The notes beneath the pieces are model-generated. The model made no database searches and was not told the origin of the DNA. It was given only the letters and a program-made list of their open reading frames with translations. This document shows positions 26,767 through 38,700 of a stretch of 64,000 nt of DNA, piece by piece (position 1 is the stretch's first letter; each line of letters begins with the position of its first letter). The DNA comes from Gavia stellata (Eukaryota > Chordata > Aves > Gaviiformes > Gaviidae), in assembly GCF_030936135.1 (NCBI RefSeq), contig NC_082596.1, positions 97,944,449 through 98,008,448 of the forward strand, in the 5' to 3' direction. The position numbers were made by a program, and so were the translations under genes.

Positions 26767-29700
26767 CAAGAAAACAAAAATGTCCTTATGGTGTCTCCTA
26801 CCTGCCCATCACAGCTGAAAGCCAATCAATAAAGCACCGCGGCTGGATTCCTGTCCAACTACACTTTCAAACACGCACACTCCGTATTCTTGCCAGGACA
26901 TTTCAGCAAAGTGTCATGCCTTACATTGTCTCTAAAGCTGGCATTTTAATCTTACCCTAACTTGTAGTTTTCTTTTTCTTCAACTTCAGCACATGTGTTT
27001 GAACACCCTCTCCCTGCACATGCAACACAAGCCTACCCTGTCAGGAGCAGAGCACTCTCCCTCTCCTGCACCACCAGCTCTGCACTTTGTCCACCCCAGG
27101 CTCCCCGGCACTACCGTCTCCCCACACAGGCATCATTAAACCTTCTAGAAGGCTGACAAGGATACGGCACATCTCATTGATGCAAACAGATCTTCAGAGG
27201 TGAGACACAAAAGACGTGACACAAGACAACTCTAACAGGCTTATTCCTCCAGCAAAATCGGGGCAGACTGCTCAGACCCCAATCTCCTCACGCTGACAAT
27301 CTCTTCCCAAACACCTTCATTCACTACAGCTACACCGGACACGTTACTGCACAAAACCTCTTCTACTTCCCAACCCCAGGTTGGGAGCAGAGGAAGCAGC
27401 GCTGGCACGCAGCTTTAACGCTCATAACCCTCATTTCTACAGGCCGCAGAGGCACCAAACTTCGTATCGTGAAAGGGCAGAAGATGCCACGCGGCAGTCC
27501 TGACTGTGCGTAACAGTGTGTTAGTCAGTGAATGTGTTCTAGTTCTTAACTCAATGATTTCAGCAATTTGAGAGCTGCTGTCAGTACCAACAGTTGTCTG
27601 CTCATCTTAAATGCACTCATACTCTAATTCTTATCCTAAAGTATCAGCAGGAAAGCAAAACAAAACAAAGCAAAAAATCCACTGAAAAGATCCACTACCT
27701 TAGGAATATTTACAACAGTTTTTCAAATCCCGTGCATCATCATAAATGTCTGCACCTCTGCTAGATATATCTATGTATACAAACAGCACAGCAACAGTAA
27801 CTACAGTTACAGTCACTCAAGGCATATTGCCTTGAGATGCAACTCTGAGCAAAAGATATGTAGATAGAAATACTAACCAGTAAACTAAGAGGTGTCATAA
27901 TTTACTAGTTTAAAATACCATTTCTTCAAAGGATTTATATAAATAAAGAAAAATCAACAGGTTATGGTCACAGCTCGACTTCCAAACTTAAACAGACTAT
28001 TTCTTGGCCAAAAATATTTATGGAGTAGGAGTTTTCCCAGCTCGTAAGGGTCCTTCACATAGCATAGGGGAGGAAAAGTGCTGGCAGGAGTACTCAGCAA
28101 TGATGCATTACTGGAAAAGATCTATTTTTGTAATTGAGTTGACTTCAGTCTGAGAAGCTTAAGTAAATCCCACTATACAACACAGGACGTACTAAAAAAA
28201 TGATATATAAAATATATAAGGGCCATACAGTAATTTGAATTTGTCAGAGATGCAAAATAGACAACTGGATAAAAGAGCTTATTTCCACTTCACTGTATGC
28301 ACTGAAAAGCATACAGTTTTTACCTCCAGGCCTCTCAGAGATTTCCTTGCTTCCCATTTCAAAGTTCAAGTTATTAAAACATATGAATCAGTAAGTCCTC
28401 AGAAAGAAAACCTGCACCTTACGGTGAAGTTCACCGAGAAAGCAGATCAATGTAACCACTTCCAACCATCAAAAAGGAATTTTCATGCTCTCTCCATCCC
28501 CCACAGTTACCTCATGCCAGCTCTGGCACGTAGCAGGCTACTCTCCAGACGAGCTGAATTCATTAATCTGGCAAAAAGTACATGTTTCTCTGCTGGACTA
28601 ATGAGTTCAACTGGCTCAGTGCACCAGAACTGGCCCAGGAGAGCGAGCGAGATCAGGCAGCCAGGACGAGAGGAAGAAGAAACAAAACGTCTCCCTTCTT
28701 TTAACCATCCTGTGTCCGTACTGCCATTAAAGAGATTGTCCCTTTCTCCTCTTCACCTCACCCTTCCCTCGTGCTGCCGCTAGCACATACGCGCAGCCAA
28801 GTGACAAAACTGTATCCGGGCTCTATCCAATAGATCCAGCCAAAAATTCCTCTACAGACTGTGACAGTGAGGAACCACCCCTCAGGGACATCAGGTCGCT
28901 GGTCCAGCTCACCGTGTGGCTGCACGGGTGCTGATGCAAAAGCAGGAATAGAAATGGAAACATGACATGACTGTCTTTCGCAGCGGCACAGACTTAGACT
29001 GGCTTAAACTAACTCTGCTTTTGCTATTTAGGGAGTGGTTTCAATTTGGATGTAGGACAGCAGAGTTTGATATTTCATTTAGAAAAAAAGACAATAAAAC
29101 TTATGACTTAATATGAACAGTATGTTACAGGAATGTCATTAATTATGTAACATTTGAAAAACAACAATTTTATTTAAGGCAAGTGGACTAGTCCAGATTT
29201 ATTTCTAAAAATCATGAAGAAGGGATTATGATTCCAGACGCCAGTGTATTTCCTTGTTATTGCTTGAAGTGAGCCTTATTTTCCTGAGTCTAGTTAGCTT
29301 TAGAATAAACATTCCAGGGAAATTCAGGTGCTGTTTTACATTTTGGCACTGCTTGCACATCTGTACCCAGCATCATCACTTCCATCTGAGTGCAAAAAGC
29401 CAGCATATGCTCTGATAGGTAAATCCGTGTCTACCCTACTAGGTTAAACCCTTGTGACGCTGAATGGCTTTATTTTAAGTTTTGTCCACACCTTTAGTTG
29501 ACACAGCGACAACATTACGAAGAAAGCATGAAGAACAAGGCACGTTTCTCCCTTCCTTGTAGGAAGCACTACAGTAGGCTCTAGTTAATCCTCAGCAGCG
29601 ATCAGTGATGGGCGCTGTAAAGCACCTAGCATCCGTTCAGTGTTACACTTTGAGACAGAAATCTATCAGCATCAAAAACAAAAAATGTAGGATTAAGGAG

Positions 29701-32700
29701 ACTACTTTCACTTACAACTTTGCAAGCAGTTTTAAAGGAGTTCGTTCTTAATCTAAGAAGGGACTCTAAGTACAGTTAGCATTTTTTAATTGAAAGACTG
29801 CTGCACTTATGCATTGTGCCTGCAGCCAAGTTTCATAGACAGTACGTGGAATTACATAAACTGAAATGCTGCTCAGACTCTTTTTCTTTTCCCGTAAGGG
29901 AACCCTATAGTCTAAACCGATTATTTTTACTTAACAAATACAACAATAGCTAAAACAACTTGGCGTCAGGATAACAAACTCTGACATAACCGCACAGACA
30001 AGAAGTTTAAAGTTTTCAGTATTAGAATGATCAAGCAATACACTTCCCATAGCACCAGACCATCTTTACGAGGCCATTAGTACAAGTTATCAGATTTAGC
30101 AAAGTATGATAACATACATTTTATATTTAGGATTTAAATAGACAATTTTATGCCTAAACTGTGTATCTTATTTATAGGTATTCTCTATACAGTAAGACCC
30201 AATTCATTACAGTATTTCAACATCACCAAACATAACTGATAATAGAAACGGCAAACTCTTCCTCTTCCGTGCATTTGCGGTACATAAGAAGTTTATGCAT
30301 ACAAAGGCTTTCAAGGTATCATACCCCATACTACACATTTGCTACCTCCTATAATATGCTAGGCTCCCAGCAATGAATTAAACATTTTCAGTGCCACTTT
30401 GCATAAAAGCACTGACGAACAAACATGGTATCACAAGCTAATCTGTGGCACATAGTAGTGAGGACACATTATGGATGTAGAAACAAGCAAGGGCAGGTGA
30501 AATTCTGCAACAACTCCTGAAGCAATGGTTAAATGCCATTCAAGGGCAACTCACAGCTTGCTGATGTCCATCCCTGTGACTAATGCTTTCTAGTGTAGAC
30601 AAGGCTTTATAGATAACTTGAAGCATATTTCACAAAACGAAGTACTTACTGCTACAAAATTTCATTCCTGCCACTTCGGAGCGGCACTCAAAATAAATCA
30701 CAATCTTTAAACAAGAAGACTGGAATTAAATTTTTAAATTAAACGTGGTGTTAGCAAAAGATAGCAAAGTACTCTCATGCTCCCTCTGAAATATCTTTTC
30801 TATCCATGCTGATCTACAAACTGAGCTGACAAAATGATGTGCTAGTGGTTTTGCAAAATGTAATACGTCAATCCTGTTGCACATTCAGTATGTTATCTTA
30901 TTCACAAACTTGAACACATAAGTTAAAATGAAGTAACCAAAGAATCATCTTCAGTTATTCTCTGTGATCGTCTGACATTTTAGCAAAACTCAAAGCCTTC
31001 CTACTTTTTAAGTGTCATACATAGACATTGTCTAGCATATAAAAGTTAAACCTCACAATTCATCTAAAACAGCAGAACCTGCAATTATTTTAAATAGGAC
31101 GCATTTAACCCTGCTGCATACACTTCCTGACTAGATTAAAAAATGTAAGAACTGGTGCCTAGGAGAAATTAAAACACTGACTCTCGGGCACAGCTGCTTT
31201 AGCTGCAGCGGCAGCTGTTGTTATATTCTTTGACATTTTAAGGTAGTATTCTAAAACTGTAAAGCCAAGGCAGGCTCATCCCTGCTGCAGGGCAGTAATC
31301 TTCAGTCATAAGGGGCAGCAGCGTCTTTCTGGCCATAATTTTTCATCACAGCTCAACTATCAGAGCCAAGAACATCTCACAAATATATAACCAGTATCTC
31401 CAAACACTGCTCTCTTACTGGTAACAGGAAAAATTGCCATTGCACATAGAAATTATTTTTTTAGTGATTGAAGGTAATGACATCTACAAATCTGTATATA
31501 TTCTGCAACTCTGTAAAGTAAGTTTAATAACAAATACTAAGGGCTGACATTAGAATAGGTGCACTGTTATAGCTAAATTTAACATGTATCTATGCCTAAT
31601 ACAGCTACATTTAAACCAGTTTAAACCTTGTTTACATCTGCTTAGCTCGGGATGACTTAAACTACAAATGCACCTATATTACAGGCTTGCACATACTGAT
31701 ATAGTTTTTCATCACCCATTTAATATTTTGTTACTGTAAATATTTCAGTGCCTCACTAGACCTGTAATCCAGTCTCAGAGAAAACGCCAGTTGAACAGTT
31801 TAACTCTTTGCTTGGTTTACTTTAGTCTTGGAGGTCACCAGACCTTGAGCTCTAATAGGAGAAAGAGTCATGAGACTCATCTGCTTCAAAAAAAGAGTTT
31901 GATACAAAATACTAAAAAAACCAAAAAACTAAAAGCGAAATCAGCCAGCTTTCCAGGACACACTCACACAACTCCTTCCAACAGCAGAGCTATGGAGACA
32001 ATAATAAACAACCTCAGCAAGGAGAAAGAAAATTTTCTACTGGCACAGGTATTCGCAAAGCTGGTGTGTGCTAAAACCGTAGCTGGAGGACTTCAGTGCA
32101 TGTTGGTGTCCGTGTGCTGGCATACAGGTATTTTCCCAGCAAAGGTGAATGTAAAGATAAACTTACGCTTACTTCAAAAAACATGGTGGTCACAACCAAG
32201 CCAAACACACACAAAGGCACTGTAATTAAATGCAACATGCAATTATGAGATGAGTTATAGAAACTCAAAGGAAACTCCCCCCTCAGAAATACTAGTACTG
32301 CTGCCTCAATATGAAAGCTTTAGTGTTGTTGCACTTCCTAGACAAAGGGGAGAAAAAACATTTAAAGTCTTTTCTTGTCAAAAGAAGGGGAATGTATTTG
32401 TAAACTCTCCAACACAAAGAAAATCAAATCTCATAGTTAAGAGAAGATCTTTTGATTAATAAGTATTTTTGTACAGTAATCTAGAATACCACAATGACAA
32501 ATACTGTATCAGCAAGTTGCAAAACTACCTAGGCTTCAGGCAAAGCCAAACAAGCTAGTTCATACTTGCCTTCACTCAATTTTAAGATGGTCCAACTGAC
32601 TTGGCTTAAATGGGTTTACAGAATACTTACCCTGGCCCTTCCACCAACAAGGCTGGGGGTATAGCAATGTCCCACCAGAGGTAGTGATAAAAAGCTGCAA

Positions 32701-35700
32701 ATAACAACTACCTGCAAGTGGCTCAAGCGTTAGCAAAATTCACATCTCTTTGGCTTAAAAGGTGTATTTAAATTGCACCTTCAATTAGACAGTTAAAACA
32801 GGCAGATAAGACCCGTTTAGGCAGAACGAGAAAGCAAGTCAAGCCTTTTAAGCAGTACTATAAATAAAAATAAAACAAAACATGGAATGTGGTGGTAAGA
32901 AGGGAAGATACCTGGCATGAGAGATCTGTACCAGGGAAAATAATAAATATGTCCAAATTTAGGGCAGTTGTTCATGAAACTGCATAGATAAGTAATTTAA
33001 TACCCTAAAAAGTAATAACAAATTCTGCCTCATGGCTAAAATTCTTCATTACAAAAATATTGTAGGCACTTAATAATTCTTCAGCATTGAGGACTTACAT
33101 TGTACGTTACAAAAAGCAGAGGAGAGTTTTCATTACATTGTCTTATTAGTACATACCAAGAAACATATACTGAGGAACATCTCCTCCCCCTTCTCTCATG
33201 ACTGTACAAATATCACTATTCGACATATTGTAGAGGTACAATAGCTACACAATAAATACTGGATTGATTACATAGAACATTAAAAAGATAGCAACAAAAC
33301 CACAGAGTTTTTGCAATTTAACAGCAGAGAAATGGAAAAGCATATCACATGACCTACCACTAAAAAACCAGAAAACATTTTAAAAAAATGGCCTGGAAAA
33401 CAGCTACCCTAGAGAGAAGTCTCTTAGCTATTCTCTTCTTGGGGGAAACCTTGCAATTTACTCTAGATAAAAATGCAACAGTGAGATGGAGGCATTATTT
33501 CTTCCCCGAAAAAGCAGCACAGCCCTGAAGACAGAATTAGAGGATGGACCAACAAAAGGATTACCAACCTAGAGTAACACTGACACTTACACTGAAACCA
33601 CAGGTCTGGGGGTGCTCTGTGCTCCAACAGCAGCACTGACAGAACCGCGCACACGCAGAGGCTGTATGGCACCCTAGAGGTCACCTACCCCAACCTCCAG
33701 CTCAGAGAAGGACCAAGAACAGCAGGTTGCCCACAGCTGTGTCCACCTGGGTTTTGAGCACCTCCAGGGATGGAGACCTCTCTGGGCAGTTCTTCCAACA
33801 TGCTGGCTATCCTCACAGCTAAAAGATTTTTTCCTAATATGAAATCAGAATTTCCATTTTTGCAACTTGATTCCATTGGCTCTTTTCCTATTGCTGTGAA
33901 CCTCGCAGAACAGCCTTGCTCCATCTTCTCTATACTCTCATTAGGTATTTGCTCTTCTTAAGCTGAACACACCCAGCTCTCTCAGCCATGTGCCTCAGCC
34001 CCCTAATCATTTTGGTGACCCTCAACTAGACTCACTCCAGTATGTCAACATCTTTTTTGTCCTGGAGAGGCCAAAATTGGACACAACACTCCAGATCCAG
34101 TCCTGGAAGTGCTGAATAGAGGGGGAAAAAACACCTCCCTCAATATCCTTCCTACATTCTTACTAATACCGCCCAGTATGCAGTTGGCCTTCTTCACCTC
34201 AAGGGCATGCTGCCGACTCAGGTTCAACTTGCTGTCCAGCAGGTATGTGGGGCTGTTTTGTCCCAGACAAAGGACTTAGCATTCGCCTTTGTCAAACCTC
34301 ATGAGGTTCCTGGCAGACCATTTCTGTCGAGATCCCTCAACGGCATCCCTACCCTTCAGCATACGATGGGGCTGACGTTCCCCCCCGGTTTCATATCATC
34401 TGGGAACCTGTTGAGGATGCATGACATTCCTTCATCCCAGGTCATTAATAAAGACATGTAACAGTATCAACCCCAGTATCAACCCCTGAGAGGCTCTATT
34501 AGCAATTGGCTGCCACTGGAACTTTGTACTGCTCATCACAACACTTTGAGGTCAATGCTCCTGCCAATTTTCCAACCACTTTACAGTCCACCTGACAAGT
34601 CCGTATTTCACCAATTGGGCTACAGGGATAACATGGGAGACCATGCTGAAGGCCTTGCTAAAGTCCAGGTAGACAACATCCACTGCTTGCCCCATGTCCA
34701 CTGAGCTGGTCATCCCACTGTGTTGTGAATTTGTTACACGATGCTATGGTAGCCCGCATCCGCACCAATCTGAAATAGCTCCGCTCAAACTTTTTTAGGC
34801 AACCAAAAGAGATTTTTGAACTCTGTCCTCTCGCAGTCCTTAGAATCATCAGCAGCTCAGTTCCTTCACGGCAGGGGAGCAAGAACCACTTCTAATTACT
34901 GACTGGAGGAATAAATAACTCAGAGGAAGTGATGTGCTGCCAGCAAGCAAAGGCAATTTGCAGTGTCCCAGCTAACACAGTCAATTATTTCATCTGCTTT
35001 TTTCTTCTCCAAAGATACCGCTCACTAATACTGTTTTTCTCCAATACTTCACAGCCTCCAAGGCTGTCATGACAACACTTTGAAAGACAAAACCCAAAAT
35101 ATTAATAAAATGCTATAGCAATCATCATTTACAATTTGTTGTACCACTGACAGTACTACTAGCCTAAATGAGAGAAAACTGTCAATATCTCAGTTTAAAA
35201 AGCTCTTCCCAACTAGGATACATTTTTGTTTACGGTAGCAGTAGAAAGCCAAGTACCACATTTAAACATCTGTTTTGCTAATGCAATTTGATATTGCTGG
35301 GACAGAGACAAAACCTCTGATGTTTACTACTATCTCATTCTTTTAAAACAAATCTTTAAATACATGCTAAACATTTATTCAAATCTATACATATTTAGCT
35401 CAATGTGCTAACCTACTACTAAACCAAAACAAGCAGAGAGATGCATACAGATATAAATACAACCACCTAAGCACGCTTCAGGGTGCAATCCTATTGACAG
35501 GAGTTAAACCAATACAATTATCCTTGTGTAGGTCCCTATGGACATTCTTAATAAAGATTTTTTAATTAATATTTTCCTGCTTCAGGTTTACGAAACATTA
35601 CCTAGTTTACATTACTCAATACGGTACTCTAGGAAGCCTAGCATGAGAGATTCAAAACTTCCTCCCAAAATAAACCTGGCCGTTTATAAGATTCCTTCTG

Positions 35701-38700
35701 CCTGCTGCCTGCAGTCACTGCCCACCAAGAAAATCCCATGTGTACATCAAACAATAGTTTGCAATTGGCCGACCTTCAAGATAGTAGCAGGTGACAATGT
35801 AATGATTTAGGCATTGCTGCATATAGTTTAAGTTCCCCATCATGCAGCTATTCCGTCTGGGAAGAATCTTACATGATGTCTCAAGTGGCTGTGTGAAACT
35901 CACTAATCCAGAGGGGCTTTCATGATCAGGACCAGCAAATGTGCCTTTCAATGGCTTTCTGGTCCCCTCTTTCAGGTAATATTCTAACTACATCAGCACA
36001 AGACCAACTACAAACATGCAGAAACTTACGCTGGTTTCACCAAGGAAAATATCTTTGGACTGTTTTCTTGCTTACCAGTGTAGCACATCTACATTATAAA
36101 TATGCACTGGCACCTACACATGTAAGAAAAAACAAAAACGTATCGCTCCCCAGCAGAAGTTTCAATCTACAAACATTATCTCTAATATCAAACAGCTCTA
36201 AGCTGATGCATAACATAACCATACAGGTTTATGGAAAGGTTATAAAGACTTTTCACATAACTGTTTTTTCTATGCTTAAATCTGCTTGTATGAGTTTAAA
36301 TGCCCAGGAGAGCCAAAGTTCTCGAACACTTCCATTTGAATGGTTAATTATAAAATAAAAAAATAACAAAAAAAGTTATTTTAGTCTCTTCTCCTAATAG
36401 TCACATTTAGAATCTTTGAAATCTGTATGTTACCTGGATGGGAATGGCACTATTCCAGGTTAAACCAGCACGCACGCACACACAAACACACAAGCGCAAA
36501 ACTAAACATAAAATTAACAATAGGAACATACAGATACTATACTAGAAGCTGTTTAATAAGTCAACAATGTAAACACTCATCCCATTAAGACATCCACACC
36601 AGTAATTCCAATCATCAGTCTACCTAAATGACTAGGACAAACCAGCATTTAGAAGCACCGAGGCCACATCCGGAAGATGAAACCCAGATGTTGGACACAA
36701 TAGCTCCCTTGCTCGCATATGCTTAGCTCTCAAAGAAGCTGTAATTTTAACCCAAGTGCCTAAGCTCCTTAGACGGTACAGAAGGAGGTTGGATAGTTCA
36801 GCATGAGATGGCTGAGCAAACAGGTAGCGTGCTAAGCAGGGCGTAATCTGAAGTCAACGCATTCAGCATGGAGCTGTCAACATTTAACCACAAGGAAAGC
36901 GCGGTCAATGGGGAGGGACTCCTCAATTCCATTCCCAGAACACCCAACGTAGAGACACAGAAAAGCTCTTTTCCTTATGAGGATTCCCACCCCACAAACC
37001 TTCATAGTGGGTGAGCCTATACCATCTTTACTTAGCAGTGCTGCTACTTTTTGTTTGTTTAATAATAATAATACAGCCTCTGACAGTGCAGTTTTTATAA
37101 GGCAGAATGGTAGCTCAGAAGGGAAAATACCACGGTTTAGTTCCTTCACTAGTGGGGGAATCTGTACCCATATCTCCATCTTCCCAGAGAATACGCAAGC
37201 TGCAAGTCATAGGCTTCTCTTCCAGACAGCATCTGTTCACCTCTCCTATTTGAGGCTGGTTTAAAAAAAGGCTCTAGATTTAAAAAACCCCCACATACAA
37301 ACATAATGAAGCATAGCTCTAAAGTTTAATTATCGGGCATTTGGGGAGAAAAGGCCAGGAAATACTAGGCTTTGCGTGTTTGCTCCAAGGAACATCTAAC
37401 ATAAGTGCTGCACGTCTTCAGTCTTTGAGGGCAACATCTTCTTATACATCCTCTTTCTGGCTCAGTGAATCATGCATTCTTTTTCTGGATAGTAACACAG
37501 CTTCAGCCAGGAGAACTGAAGACACCACACAGCTTGGTGACTGGGATATCGCCTGGAAAATGGAAGATGTAGGTTGATTCCTCCAGGCAAAAAAGGAATC
37601 TGAAGCAGGGTCTACCACATTCTGAACAAATGCTTTAGCTAATAGTCATTAAAAAACAGCAACAGCACCTCCTCTTCCAACTGTCTTCTAAAGCTGTCGC
37701 TGTACTTTGTAGAAGACTGACTCTGCAGCACATCTTGGGCCTGATGGGAGAATTCTCACATGACTGAACTCCCCAGGAGACTATGGCAAAATAACAACAT
37801 CCATAAAGCAGACAATCATGAGCCAGGCATCATACTAATCATCTCTTATACAAATGAAAAAAAAATTCAGATATCCTAGGAACTTTAGAGCTATTAGCTA
37901 TACTGCGTACAGTGCTTAGGCACCTTCGGAGCTTGATGATAAGAGGCTGAGGGTTTTCAGGACCGCAGTTTTGACCGCAAGCACCTAGAACGGTTCTACT
38001 GAAGTACTTCTATGAACCTAGTTATTGATAATAGTTAGGGGAGAGGGGGATCAGAATCAGAGGTATCACCTCATGTCAAGATTGCACTGAGCACTTTCAT
38101 GCCTTCCCCAACTCATTACTGAGAGACACTTGACACTAAACCACAGAATACTTCTGCAGAGTGGACATTATATTGAAAATAGGAACACTTGTCAATTAAT
38201 TCCAGTTTAAGTTAGCTATCTACCCAGAGCTCATCTTTTTATGTAATGCAAGTTATCGAGCTGCATAGGGTTAAAAAGCTATGCATTACAACAAATGCAC
38301 ATGTCTGATGTCTACCAGTTTGCCTATTTATTTAATCATTGCAATTTTTTCCTCAGTATGTTACTGTTAATTTGATCTATGTATTCGATTTGCAGCATCC
38401 ACTCTCTGGGCAGAATCCCACAGATATCCCCAAGCACGTGCTTGCTTTGGCACATTGTTTAAATAAACCTACTGGAAAATGCAGAGATAACAGACAATAG
38501 AAGAGTCAGAAAACAATCTACGCTGATTATTTTAAATCCGTGTGTAAGGTTTCTGTTATCTATGTAGTATCAACACATGCAACGTGGTAATTTTAACATT
38601 GTTCGATCATTCACGTCAGAGCTTTCAACATTTGATCTCCAAGTGCAGTGATCCTTTGTATGAAGCGTCATAATGGTAGCTTTACAAGGACAACACTGCT

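Noticed and set aside
28235..28783. 182-codon plus-strand open frame in NUP153 intron 1
   Set aside because: No recognisable domain or splice context, antisense to the host gene. A few frames of this size are expected by chance in 64 kb. Transcript or conservation data could reopen it.
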